Assembly: GCF_003994415.1 (NCBI RefSeq)
Contig: NZ_CP034689.1
Span: forward strand, 5,580,001 to 5,644,000
Direction of reading: 5' to 3'
Length of the DNA: 64,000 nucleotides
Origin: Achromobacter spanius
GTDB taxonomy: Bacteria > Pseudomonadota > Gammaproteobacteria > Burkholderiales > Burkholderiaceae_B
The translations under genes and the position numbers were made by a program. The notes below the pieces were generated by a model, which was not told the DNA's origin, ran no database searches, and worked only from the letters and a program-made list of their open reading frames with translations. Every line of letters starts with the position of its first letter. Position 1 is the first letter of the stretch. Of the stretch, positions 26,262 to 35,452 are shown in pieces.

Positions 26262-26386
26262 GATTTGTCTTCCTTCAGGCAGCAGGCTTCCCCGACGAGC
26301 TGGCGCTCATCGAAAAATCACTTGACTGGGTTGCGCTGCGGAAGGAAACTGGGGGTGTCCAAGCCTTTGGTTTCCGAACCGAAGCA

Positions 26387-26426
26387 CAACGCCGGTCACT
26401 GTCACAGTCGATCGGCGTTGTTTTTT
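26387..26426 (+). terminator. strong hairpin followed by a T-run
   Basis: CAACGCCG and CGGCGTTG pair around an inner palindrome ACTGTCACAGT, and six T residues follow on the plus strand. It has the form of an intrinsic terminator for rightward transcription. No intact plus-strand gene ends here, only a gene-like remnant frame at 26264-26433. It may instead shield the tns promoter. Confidence 0.5.
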
Positions 26427-26445
26427 CTACATGATGACTCTCCTC

Positions 26446-26862
26446 TCAACTCGCTTCGGCTAAAGCTACTAGCCGTGCATCAGCGATAGCGGCGTCCTTT
26501 TTCAAGAACAGGGAGCACATCTCCCGTAACACCCGGTATTCAGCCTCGGGCCGCAATCCATCATCGGTCTCCAGGATTTCAACGGCAAGCGCTGCCGCCT
26601 CTGTCTGAACTCCTGGCTTGTCAATCGCCCTGAGAATTCTTTCCCTTGTGAGCACACGTTTCAATTCCAACAGTTCACCTGCGTCCAAAGCCATCGCCCG
26701 CGCCAAACGCGCGAACAGATCCTCCGGCGGCTCTCGATTGCCCTTTTGTATCTGCGTGAGATACGACGGCGTCACGCCTACAAGCAGCGCCAACCGCTTT
26801 GTGGTCATCCCTCGCGCAACTCTCAGCCGGCGCAGCCGCGATCCGAAGATCTCATGAGTCAT
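26446..26862 (-). CDS. XRE-family transcriptional regulator
   Basis: This 138-residue protein starts at the ATG at 26862 (MTHEIFGSRLRRLRVARGM). The N-terminal helix-turn-helix reads TTKRLALLVGVTPSYLTQIQ, then KGNREPPEDLFARLARAM. The C-terminal half is helical (ETEAALAVEIL-like) and may bind a ligand or dimerise. It lies between tnsA and the STAND nuclease gene, divergent from the latter, and so is positioned to regulate either. Confidence 0.8.
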   Translation of the reverse strand: MTHEIFGSRLRRLRVARGMTTKRLALLVGVTPSYLTQIQKGNREPPEDLFARLARAMALDAGELLELKRVLTRERILRAIDKPGVQTEAAALAVEILETDDGLRPEAEYRVLREMCSLFLKKDAAIADARLVALAEAS

Positions 26863-27202
26863 GGTGAAAAGAATCCAAGTTTTGGATACCCGAACTCTAC
26901 TCCGCCCGACCACGCCGCGCAATAGTTCTTAGTTTTCAATAACTTGCGTTAATCTATCGCATATCTGCATTTGATCATTTTCGCCTCTATCGCGCACAAA
27001 ACTGGGGCTAACGGATACGCTTTCCTGCGTTGCCTCTCAATCCAGCTTCGAATACGTGAAGTCCATTGGTTGTCCGGCGGAGCATTGGCGGAGCCATAAA
27101 CCAAATCGCCCAATCTCGGCGACGTTAGGCGCGTTGCGACGCCTGGTCGTTCAGGGAGGACACTCAGGGATAATAGGATTTTTTCTCCATCGAGGGGCGA
27201 GG
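26863..27202. other. divergent intergenic region
   Basis: This 340-base region separates the XRE gene from the STAND gene. It is AT-richer than its surroundings near 26925-26990, where promoters of both genes are likely. I could not define -35/-10 boxes or a palindromic operator with confidence. Confidence 0.4.
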
Positions 27203-30200
27203 ATGGCACTACCAACTGACGTAGTCGGACCGTTTGACGTCAGGACCGACGACCTGATGCAAATTGATGCTGGTCAAGCGGTTGAGCTCTTCCGCCAGTT
27301 GCTGGTGGTCGAGGCGGCAAAGATCGGTCTTCCGACCGCGGGGATAGATGTACCAGCCTCTATCAACGTTGCGGACGGCGGCATCGATGCAGACGTCACC
27401 GGCGTAGTGGGTAAGTCTCTGCCAGCTGGCCTGATCGAAGAAGGGACGACCTGCTATCAGATCAAGACAGGGGATTTCTCTGCCTCGACGCCATCGAGCA
27501 TACGGTCGTTGCTGTTGCAGCCCAAGTTCGTCGCCGGAGAGCAGCCGCGTACTAAAGAGCAGCTCCAGCCTCGGGTGCTGAGCTGCTTTGAGAAGGGCGG
27601 CTCGTTCGTCGTCGTGCTCTTCGGCACGGACCTTGTGGGTAAAACTGATGATCACGGCGAGAAGCAGATCTCCGACCTCATGGCGAGCATTGATCCCGAG
27701 TTCGCCGCTGTGAAAGTGCGGATCATCCGAGCCAACCAGCTGTGCACTGCGATCAAGACGCTGGCCCCCGGAATCGCGAGACGCCTCTGTCGGGTTCAGG
27801 GATACGACAAGAGCATCTTCTATGATCTTTCGTTCATGGCGGAAGCGTGCGAGCTTGAGATCGACTCCTACCAATTGACGGACGAACTGAAGACGTTCGC
27901 CAAAGAAGTTACGCGGACCGCCGACACGACTGACGGCTTCAAGCATGTGCGTATCCTGGGAGACGCAGGGGCGGGCAAAACGCACCTGACGTACAGGGCG
28001 CTCGCGGCGTCCCAGCTCGCCGGGTGTGTTCTGTATTGCCCGGACCCTGAACGGGCGATGGACAGCGGCCCAATGGAAGCCCTGAGACAGATGGCGGCGA
28101 GCACAACCATCATCCTCGTGGCCGACGACTGCGACCTCGAGACGGCTCGCGAGCTGGGCGTGCTTTTCCGAAAGCGGGCGACAAAGATGCTGCTTGTCAC
28201 CGCCAACAACCTGGCGGAGCCTTCCAGTTCACATGTCGATATCCACGTGATCGAAGTGCCTCGGCTTCAGCAGGAGATGCTGGCCGAGATTTTTAAGGGC
28301 TACGGTATTGCCTCCGATGAGGCGACTTGGTTCGCTAGCCTGTGCGAAGGATCGCCCAGGGCGGCGCACAGACTAGGCCAGTACATCAAAGCCAATCCGA
28401 CCCAACACTCCGCTGAACATTTCGCACATCTGGATGACCTGTGGAATGGCATCGTGTGCGCACCGCACGGCATCGATTCCGTCGACGGGCAGGACCGACT
28501 GGCGGTGATCCGCACACTGGCCTTATTCCGTCAGATCGCATGGGAGACCACAGAAGGTCCTACAGTCCAAATGGCAGTCCTGAATGCGATGAAACTCCTC
28601 GATCCCCAATTCTCGCAGTTGCGTTTGGACCGCACGGTTCAAGCACTCCGGAACCGCCGTGTGCTGCAGGGCCCGAGGACACTAATCATCTCGCCGAAGC
28701 TTCTCCACGTCGCCATGTGGAAAAGCTGGTTCGATCGCTACTCCATAACCATTGACGTTCTGATGCTACGTGAAGGTTTGGGGGAGCGCATGCAGCAGCA
28801 CTTTGATTCCATGCTGATGTTCGTCAAGGAGTCCAAAGCAGCCACGGCCTGGGCTGATCGGCTTCTCGGTGAGGGCGGCTTGTTCGAGTCCCTTGCCGGC
28901 TTTGCCAAAGGCTCAGACGCTAGCCTTTTTTTCGCGATAGCGCAGGCTAAACCTAAGGCAGCCCTGCGCCGTTTCTCCGCCGCCTTAGGACACGCAGATG
29001 TCGAAGCGCGCCGCGAGTTCTCCGGCGACGCGCGTCGCACTGCCATTCACCGGCTCGAACAGCTCGCCGTGCCCGCCGAGACCTTCTTCGAGGCCGCCAA
29101 CTGCCTGTTGCTGTTGGCCGAGGCCGAGAACGAGAACTGGTCGAACAATGCCAGTAGCACCTTCGTCTCGTTGTTTAGCCTCGGTCATGGGGATCTCGCC
29201 GCGTCTGAGCTGGCGCCGCTCGACAAGCTCGACTATCTGCGCGAACTGTTACGTAGCCCTGTGACGTTCTATCGGAAGATTGCCGTGGAGGCGCTAAGCG
29301 AGAGCCTCAACCCGTTCATGAGTAGGACCGCGATCGAAGAAGTCATTGGGCTGAAACGGCTACCTGGCCGTTGGAGGCCTGAAACCTGGGAGGATGTGTA
29401 CGATGCATACGCGGCACATGTATCGCTGCTCGAAAAGGCGGTTGATCACCTTCCTCATGCCGAGAGCCTCGAAGCGGCAACAGGGATCTTGGAGCACTTC
29501 CGAAGTCTGGTTCTGATTGTACCAATCGCCGAGTCGGTCCTAGCGTTCATGCGGCGGGCAGCCCGGATATCTGAGCTGCGTGACAAGTGCATCGAAACCA
29601 TCGTAGCCTCGTTGTACTACGAGGGGAAGGAGTTGTCTGCGGATGTCTCATCACAGCTTGAAGCCCTGCGTGCAGAACTGACCGAATCTTCGTTCTCGAC
29701 GAAGCTGCGTCGTTACGCTGGCATGAAATTGGTTGAGGACCACTTCACAGCCGACGGCGAATTCTTAGATGGCGCGAAACCCGAGTTGATCGAGCTTGCC
29801 AGGACGGCTTCCAATGATCCGGCATTGCTGCTGCCAGAGCTCTCGTGGCTTGTCACGGATGATGCCAAGAACGGCTTTGAGTTTGGCGTGTGGCTTGGTC
29901 GCGCGGATGACATGAAGCTCTGGAGCCCGATTTTGTCCGCCTGGACCCAGGCGACCGAGAAGCGATCCGACTTTTTCATGGGTGGATACCTGTCCGCCGT
30001 TCATGATAAGAACCAGCAGCTCTGGGAGGAGCTGGTGGCAACCATGCTGTCGAACGACGACATCGGCCGATTGGCGCTAAGCGTCGTCTGGCGGTCTGGG
30101 TTTAGCGATCGCATCGCCCAGCTCCTGCTAGACCTCGCCAAGCAGGGTAAGCTCGATGCGAGTGGATTCGGGCTATTCATCTATGGCGGTGTGGTCAATC

Positions 30201-31066
30201 ATTGGCCGCTCACAGTTTTCGAAGGCGTCATCGACCTTTTGCTCGAAGGCGATGATGCGGTTGCGCTCGATACCGCACTGGACCTGCTCGATGCCAGACT
30301 ACGCGGCCATCCAGACGAGGGGGTCGTGCTTTCGTACCGGATTGAGCGGACCCTTGGCGCTCCGACCTTCGTCGAGGGTCGGGAACGTCAGAATTACAAC
30401 AACATGCTGCTTTATCGCTGGAACGAGGTCGCAAACCGCCTGCTCGAACTGGATGCCGACGCTGCAGCAAACCTGGCCGTGCGCTTGATCGAAAAATTTG
30501 CGAGCCACAACAGTATCACTGCGGGGTACCACCAGGACCCGCTCAAGTTTCTGTCCAACGTCGCACGGGCAAAGCCTGATGTCGTGTGGCCAGCCGTTGC
30601 ACGCCGTCTGGAGTCGCCGAAGGACCCGGGCACTTGGCGCCTGTTAAGTTGGCTTCGTGGGGGCCAATCAGTCCGGGGCGCTGAGCTGGCAGGTCTCAAT
30701 GCCCTGCCACCATCCATGGTGTTCGAGTGGGTAGATGCGGCGCCCCAAGACCGTGCCTGGATCCTTGCAGAGCGCTGCCCACCCATTATCAGCAAGTTCG
30801 GGGAGACTCCTAGCTTCGCCCGGCAAATACTCGAGCGGTATGGGTATATCGAGCAGGTTCGCCGCAGCCTTCATGCTAATAGCTTTTCTGAAGGATGGAG
30901 CGGCCCCGCGAGTGAGCACTATCGTGGAAAACTCGAAGGGATCGAAGAGTTGCTCGCGAGCGAGACCAATACCAATGTGCGCATGTGGTTAAAGGAACGC
31001 CGGGAACGACTCCAAGCCGCTATTGAGCACGAACTTGAACAAGAATTGCGTGAACGAGAGCTCTGA
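27203..31066 (+). CDS. STAND-type NTPase with N-terminal PD-(D/E)xK-like nuclease domain (Avs-like)
   Basis: This 1287-residue protein starts at the ATG at 27203, which follows GAGGGG. Residues 55-90 carry a restriction-nuclease-like motif: ADGGIDADV, then CYQIKTGDF, i.e. D62...Q86-x-K88. A P-loop ATPase follows, with Walker A GDAGAGKT (253-260) and Walker B IILVADDCD (303-311). The remaining ~800 residues are helical and repeat-like without transmembrane segments, as in sensor domains of STAND proteins. The nuclease-STAND-repeat layout is that of antiviral STAND (Avs) proteins, which detect phage proteins and activate the effector. No close named family could be assigned. It is transposon cargo next to an XRE regulator. 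Confidence 0.75.
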   Translation: MALPTDVVGPFDVRTDDLMQIDAGQAVELFRQLLVVEAAKIGLPTAGIDVPASINVADGGIDADVTGVVGKSLPAGLIEEGTTCYQIKTGDFSASTPSSIRSLLLQPKFVAGEQPRTKEQLQPRVLSCFEKGGSFVVVLFGTDLVGKTDDHGEKQISDLMASIDPEFAAVKVRIIRANQLCTAIKTLAPGIARRLCRVQGYDKSIFYDLSFMAEACELEIDSYQLTDELKTFAKEVTRTADTTDGFKHVRILGDAGAGKTHLTYRALAASQLAGCVLYCPDPERAMDSGPMEALRQMAASTTIILVADDCDLETARELGVLFRKRATKMLLVTANNLAEPSSSHVDIHVIEVPRLQQEMLAEIFKGYGIASDEATWFASLCEGSPRAAHRLGQYIKANPTQHSAEHFAHLDDLWNGIVCAPHGIDSVDGQDRLAVIRTLALFRQIAWETTEGPTVQMAVLNAMKLLDPQFSQLRLDRTVQALRNRRVLQGPRTLIISPKLLHVAMWKSWFDRYSITIDVLMLREGLGERMQQHFDSMLMFVKESKAATAWADRLLGEGGLFESLAGFAKGSDASLFFAIAQAKPKAALRRFSAALGHADVEARREFSGDARRTAIHRLEQLAVPAETFFEAANCLLLLAEAENENWSNNASSTFVSLFSLGHGDLAASELAPLDKLDYLRELLRSPVTFYRKIAVEALSESLNPFMSRTAIEEVIGLKRLPGRWRPETWEDVYDAYAAHVSLLEKAVDHLPHAESLEAATGILEHFRSLVLIVPIAESVLAFMRRAARISELRDKCIETIVASLYYEGKELSADVSSQLEALRAELTESSFSTKLRRYAGMKLVEDHFTADGEFLDGAKPELIELARTASNDPALLLPELSWLVTDDAKNGFEFGVWLGRADDMKLWSPILSAWTQATEKRSDFFMGGYLSAVHDKNQQLWEELVATMLSNDDIGRLALSVVWRSGFSDRIAQLLLDLAKQGKLDASGFGLFIYGGVVNHWPLTVFEGVIDLLLEGDDAVALDTALDLLDARLRGHPDEGVVLSYRIERTLGAPTFVEGRERQNYNNMLLYRWNEVANRLLELDADAAANLAVRLIEKFASHNSITAGYHQDPLKFLSNVARAKPDVVWPAVARRLESPKDPGTWRLLSWLRGGQSVRGAELAGLNALPPSMVFEWVDAAPQDRAWILAERCPPIISKFGETPSFARQILERYGYIEQVRRSLHANSFSEGWSGPASEHYRGKLEGIEELLASETNTNVRMWLKERRERLQAAIEHELEQELREREL

Positions 31067-31336
31067 AGCGTCGATGGCGACAGTCACATTGTTCTAATCG
31101 CGGCTGGTGGCGCTGATGTCTACTCAACTGCAGCTTCTGGCTTGACTGGCCCTCGCCCAACTGAACGCTGTCGGCCACAAGCGGACAACTAGAGCTTCTA
31201 CAGGAACGGCTGTGCGCCTGGGATTGGTGGCGCAAGTGGCACCAAAGTCCGCTGCCGCGGTCATCAGTCAGTTGCGCCCGCGATCGCTGTGCTGCCAAAA
31301 CCCATAGCCATAACGGAAAGTCTCTGCAAGTGAAAC
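31067..31336. other. non-coding stretch left of IS66
   Basis: No gene was recognised. TCGGCCACAAGCGGACA near 31170 has a similar copy near 35330 (TCGGCCACAATCGGACA). The last eight bases, AGTGAAAC at 31329-31336, are the IS66 target duplication. Confidence 0.5.
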
Positions 31337-31372
31337 GTAAGCGCCTGCCGAACACACCCTTGACGGTTCTGC

Positions 31373-32944
31373 TTATGCAGCAGGTTGCCACCGATGCGGC
31401 AGCAGCTCAGCGATCTGGCTGTTTTTCTGCGTCGGCAGCCGCGTGAGCACGTCATTCATATAGGCATACGGGTCGTGCCCATTGAGCCGTGCCGACTGGA
31501 TCAGGCTCATGATGGCGGCCGCGCGCTGGCCCCCGCGCAGCGAGCCCGCGAACAGCCAGTTGGAACGCCCGATCGCCCAGGCGCGGATCTGGTTCTCCAC
31601 CCAATTGTTGTCGATCGGCGCATCGCCGTCGTCAAGGTAGCGTGTCAGCGCCTCCCAGCGCTTGAGGCTGTAGTCGATGGCGCGCGCGGTGCCGGAGCCT
31701 TCCGGCACACGCTGGCGTTGCGCGATCAGCCACCGATGCAACGTTTCTGTGATCGGCTTGGCCCGCTCCAGCCGTATCTGGCGGCGCTCTTCGGCAGGCA
31801 ACTCGGCTACGTCCCGCTCTACGCTGTATAGCGCGCCGAACAACTCCAACGCCTCTGCGGCGATCTGGCTCTGGTTGTTGGCATGCAAGTCATGGAACTT
31901 GCGCCGGGCGTGCGCCATGCAGCCCAGTTCCGTGATGCCAGCCGCGAACCCGGCCTTGTAGCCCGCATAATCGTCGGTCACCAGCTTGCCGCGCCAATCT
32001 TCCAGGAACGTGCGGCAGTGCTCGCCGGCCCGGCTGGGCGCGAAGTCGTAGAGCACTGCACGCAGGCTGGCGTAAGAGGTCGGTGTGTACGCCCACAAGT
32101 AGGCCCGATGCGTCTTGCCCGCGCCCGGCTTGAGCATCTGCACCGGCGTCTCGTCGGCATGCAGCACGGATTTGCCCAGCACTTCGGCCTTGAGCGCATC
32201 GACCAGCGGCTGCAATCGCAGCCCGCACACGCCGACCCACTCGCCCAGCGTCGAGCGCGGCAGCGCCAGGCCGGCGCGCGCAAAGATGCCTTCCTGGCGG
32301 TATAGCGGCAAGTGATCAGCGAACTTGGCCACCAGCACCTGCGCCAGAAGGCCCGCCGTCGGGATGCCCTTGTCGATGACCTGCGCGGGGACCGGCCCCT
32401 GCGTGAGCGTCTCGCAGTGCTCGCACACCCACTTGCCACGGATGTGACGTTCGACCGTAAAGACGCCCGGCAGATAGTCCAGCTTCTCACTGACGTCCTC
32501 GCCGATGCGTTTCAAGCCGCAGCCGCAGCGGCACGTCGTGGACGCCGGTTCGTGGTGGATGTCGGTGCGCGGCAACTCGGCCGGCAGCCGCATGCGACGC
32601 GGCGCTTGCGACGGCGCAGGCTTGGTGGCGATCGCTTCGCGCAGCGCGTTCACTTCCGCTTCGATAGCCGCCATGTCGGCATCCATCGTCTCTTCCAGAA
32701 GGCTTGCCTGCGCCGGGTTCAGTTGCTCGCTGCGCTTGCCGTAGCGCCAGCGCTTGTATAGCGCCAGCTCCTGCATGAGCTGGTCGATGTGCGTCTGTTT
32801 GAAGTGCAGTACGCGATCCCGCTCGGCAACCACCGCATCGTGCGCCGCTATCTGGGCGTCACGCGCGGCCACCTCGCCCATCAGGCGTTCGGCCAAGGCG
32901 CGCAGTTGCTGCGCGTCGAGGTGGTCCAGGGATGCGTTACTCAT
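31373..32944 (-). CDS. tnpC: IS66 transposase TnpC
   Basis: This 523-residue DDE transposase of the IS66 family starts at the ATG at 32944 (MSNASLDHLD). It has a leucine-zipper-like N-terminal helix, a zinc-binding stretch (TTCRCGCGLK and WVCEHCE) and the catalytic core with VLHADETPVQML, KLVTDDYAGY and the C-terminal PIDNNWVENQIRAWAIGRSN. The frame is full length. Confidence 0.95.
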   Translation of the reverse strand: MSNASLDHLDAQQLRALAERLMGEVAARDAQIAAHDAVVAERDRVLHFKQTHIDQLMQELALYKRWRYGKRSEQLNPAQASLLEETMDADMAAIEAEVNALREAIATKPAPSQAPRRMRLPAELPRTDIHHEPASTTCRCGCGLKRIGEDVSEKLDYLPGVFTVERHIRGKWVCEHCETLTQGPVPAQVIDKGIPTAGLLAQVLVAKFADHLPLYRQEGIFARAGLALPRSTLGEWVGVCGLRLQPLVDALKAEVLGKSVLHADETPVQMLKPGAGKTHRAYLWAYTPTSYASLRAVLYDFAPSRAGEHCRTFLEDWRGKLVTDDYAGYKAGFAAGITELGCMAHARRKFHDLHANNQSQIAAEALELFGALYSVERDVAELPAEERRQIRLERAKPITETLHRWLIAQRQRVPEGSGTARAIDYSLKRWEALTRYLDDGDAPIDNNWVENQIRAWAIGRSNWLFAGSLRGGQRAAAIMSLIQSARLNGHDPYAYMNDVLTRLPTQKNSQIAELLPHRWQPAA

Positions 32945-33006
32945 GGCCGCCAGTATGCCGCAGGGCTCCCCGCGGCGGTATTGGCGTCTTGCCGGATTGT
33001 CCGGCG

Positions 33007-33342
33007 CTACAACACCGAGATCGCGCCTGCCGCGCCCACATGCTGCCAGGGCAGGCCCAGCACCAGCGCCTGCCACTGCTCACTGTCGACCGCGACGTGG
33101 GGGCCACGCAGCGCATCGGCCCACACGAACTTGCCGCGGTTCAGCCGGCGCGCGGCCAGCCACACGCCGATTCCGTCATGCACCAGCACCTTCATGCGGT
33201 TGGCGCGCCGGTTTGCGAAGCAATAGGCGTGGTGCGGACGGGCTGAACCGAACACGGCTACCACCCGGGACAACGCCATCTCGGTGCCGGCGCGCATGTC
33301 CAGCGGCTCGGTGGCCAGCCAGATCGCATCGACACGGATCAC
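33007..33342 (-). CDS. tnpB: IS66 accessory protein TnpB
   Basis: This ~111-residue IS66 Orf2 protein has VIRVDAIWLATEPLDMRAGT at the start and NRRANRMKVLVHDGIGVWLA. The GTG at 33342 overlaps the tnpA stop codon (GTGA), the usual translational coupling in IS66, and was preferred over the upstream in-frame ATG. It is needed for IS66 transposition in studied elements. Confidence 0.93.
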   Translation of the reverse strand: MIRVDAIWLATEPLDMRAGTEMALSRVVAVFGSARPHHAYCFANRRANRMKVLVHDGIGVWLAARRLNRGKFVWADALRGPHVAVDSEQWQALVLGLPWQHVGAAGAISVL

Positions 33343-33677
33343 CGCAGCCACTCGCGTAACCAAGCCACGCATGCGCCCGCTTCACTCACGGGCCATTGCA
33401 CCGTCGCTTGCGCGGGACCACGCGACAAGCGGATCTCGATGTGACGGCCTGACGAGGGCACCGCGGGCAACGCGACCGGCACGAACGCCGGCGCTACTGG
33501 GTTCTGTCGTTCGGCCTGGCGAATCCACTTATGCACCAGGTTCGCGTTCACGCCGTGTGACAGCGCCACGCCAGCAATAGATGTTCCGGGCTGGCGGCAC
33601 TGGGCCACGATCTGGGCCTTCAGCGCCTTCGGATAAGACCGGCGCTTCGGCACCGGTGCTAATTCTGTCTTCGACAT
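33339..33677 (-). CDS. tnpA: IS66 accessory protein TnpA
   Basis: This ~112-residue protein has an N-terminal helix-turn-helix of the IS66 Orf1 type (YPKALKAQIVAQCRQPGTSI, VALSHGVNANLVHKWIR). It starts at the ATG at 33677 (MSKTELAPVPK), and an earlier in-frame ATG at 33686 is possible. It is the first gene of the IS66 operon, directly inside the right terminal repeat. Confidence 0.92.
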   Translation of the reverse strand: MSKTELAPVPKRRSYPKALKAQIVAQCRQPGTSIAGVALSHGVNANLVHKWIRQAERQNPVAPAFVPVALPAVPSSGRHIEIRLSRGPAQATVQWPVSEAGACVAWLREWLR

Positions 33678-33872
33678 GGTGTCCACCTAAAAGTGGTGGA
33701 CACTATCGGGGACAATGGCTGCGCTCAATATGGGTTTGCCGGGCGCTTACAGTGAAACGTACCATCGCGAGCGCACTTTGACATCAAAAACCAACGGACA
33801 GCACGCTCTCCATTTGACTCCTCGGAGTACCGTGAAAGAGAAGCTTGGAGAAGGAAGGTTACCGACAAAGAT

Positions 33873-34673
33873 TTGAACACTATCCCCTGCGTCTCCGCCT
33901 GGTTCGATATTTGCGGTTACGGTAGCTTGCTACAGAGATGTAGCTGGGACCTGCGAACATTGCGGGATAACGGTTTCTTCGAGGCATTGTTAGTCGCCTA
34001 CGAACGAATGGGGAACCCTTTCATTGCCGACGTGCCGCCACGCCCAACGGAAAGAGTACTAGTCATCAACGATGGAGTCGCCAGAACGATCGACCTCGCA
34101 AGTCCGGTCGATGTAGACCCGGTGCGCCTACTGTTCTATGTGCGTGCTCTGTTCCTGGCCCATTTTCACTTGATGGGGAGCTTGGCTAGATTGGGTTTGG
34201 GACTCAGAACAGTCCTGTCAGGAGGCGAAAGATGCCAATACAGCCCTCAAGCGATCTCCGGCGAGTCCATTCCGTATCACTCCGGCAATCCGTCGGCGTT
34301 CGGTCGCGCTCTTCTCGGTCAGCAGTTCGTCTATTACCCCGCTGAGTTCCAAATGAACACTGCATTCGCTTCAGCCTACACGATCGAGGCGCTCGGATCA
34401 AAAACTGGGATTTGCCCCAACCGTCTATCTATAGCGCAAACGTGGGTCGACACAATCAGTGGCGTATTCCCCAGTCCAATCACCGTCACTGACAGCACTA
34501 TCGAGATGCCTCACAGTGGCGGGGTAGGCCTGAGCCTTCACTTCGATCAGAAACTTCAGGTGAACGCCAAAGGGCTCGAAACGGACGTCTTCAAGATTGC
34601 AAAGATCTCAGTTCATGCCAATTTCGAGGGAGAGGAAACCGTGGTTTCGATGAAGGAAGACGACCGTTGGTGA
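33873..34673 (+). CDS. putative class III nucleotide cyclase-like protein
   Basis: This ~266-residue soluble protein has a TTG start at 33873. I do not recognise a named family. Three segments resemble the class III cyclase catalytic fold: AWFDICGYGSLL (Asp12, like the F-D-I-x-G-F metal site), VLVINDGVA (Asp67, like the GDG second metal site) and LRTVLSGGER (111-120, like the R-x-x-x-x-G-E strand). The spacing between the two aspartates is about what the fold needs. No transmembrane or sensory domain is present. Cyclases of this kind act in Pycsar-type defence, but no effector gene is adjacent. The IS66 copy lies just upstream and may have removed the natural promoter. Confidence 0.5.
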   Translation: MNTIPCVSAWFDICGYGSLLQRCSWDLRTLRDNGFFEALLVAYERMGNPFIADVPPRPTERVLVINDGVARTIDLASPVDVDPVRLLFYVRALFLAHFHLMGSLARLGLGLRTVLSGGERCQYSPQAISGESIPYHSGNPSAFGRALLGQQFVYYPAEFQMNTAFASAYTIEALGSKTGICPNRLSIAQTWVDTISGVFPSPITVTDSTIEMPHSGGVGLSLHFDQKLQVNAKGLETDVFKIAKISVHANFEGEETVVSMKEDDRW

Positions 34674-35452
34674 CGCGCGCTGGTCGACCAATTGCTTCTA
34701 TGCCACCGGTCGACACCTGCCGAATTCTCGTCCCAGCGACCGAAGGATAGGAAATGCTGCACACCAGCCAATGAACCTAAAACGGCTGCAGTGGGGTCGC
34801 AAGCCGCCAGACGAAGTCGCCGTCATCCCGCGGTTGCCGTGTGGAAGCCTTCCATCGCCGGCCCTCCCCAGGATAGCGCAGCCGTGCTCACTCGACGGTG
34901 TGCCCACACTTCCTGGTCACGGTCACAGCCCCCCGCAGGAACCAGCAACCGTCTGGCCAAATTTGGCCTCTCCGGCGTCAAAGCTGCGCGACCTGTGACT
35001 ACCGTGCTCCATATCTGAACCCTTTCGGCAGAGGCGAAGTACCACCTGTGAATGCGAAGCCTCCACACCCAAATGCACAGTTGTGTCGGCTCTTGAGACA
35101 TACTGTCGAAGCTCATTCAAGGCAAAACCTCGGCGTCATTTAAATCAAGGACTTAGCGTATTTTGGTTCATTCACTTTGGTGTTCATGGTTCAATGAACT
35201 TGTTATTTTTTCCCAGAAAGTTCATCGAACTTAGGTGCCGCTTTGTTTCGTCACATCCAAAGCGAACCTCCCTCCCTGCTCACAGACCATTCGGACAGCA
35301 AAAGGCCAAGCGACTGCCCACCGACTGCTATCGGCCACAATCGGACATTCGCCTCAGCACTAGAGTCCAGGCTTCCTACCGGGGTTTCGGGCCCCATGCG
35401 CGTTGTTTCCGGGACTAGGCTCGACCAACTCCCGGCATTCGAGATCTTGCGG
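34674..35452. other. non-coding stretch with repeats and palindromes
   Basis: No convincing gene. At about 35035-35100 there is a copy of a repeat also found at 57857-57915 and 58935-59000 (shared core CAAATGC...GTTGGCTCTTGAGGCA). GTTCAATGAAC at 35189-35199 and AAGTTCATCGAACTT at 35218-35232 are two related palindromes 18 bases apart, like paired operators. A TCGGCCACAATCGGACA copy lies near 35330. Confidence 0.5.

Larger units (their letters stand above)
31337..33750. mobile_element. complete IS66-family insertion sequence
   Basis: The element is 2414 bp with imperfect terminal inverted repeats beginning GTAAGCGCC at both ends. It carries tnpA, tnpB and tnpC on the minus strand. AGTGAAAC occurs directly before (31329-31336) and after it (33751-33758), the 8-bp duplication expected for IS66. 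Intact genes and perfect duplications point to a recent insertion. It separates the STAND nuclease gene from the cyclase-like gene. Confidence 0.93.

Noticed and set aside
18655..31066. CRISPR-associated Tn7-like transposon
   Set aside because: No cas genes and no repeat-spacer array occur in the window. The two tniQ genes do not by themselves indicate RNA guidance.
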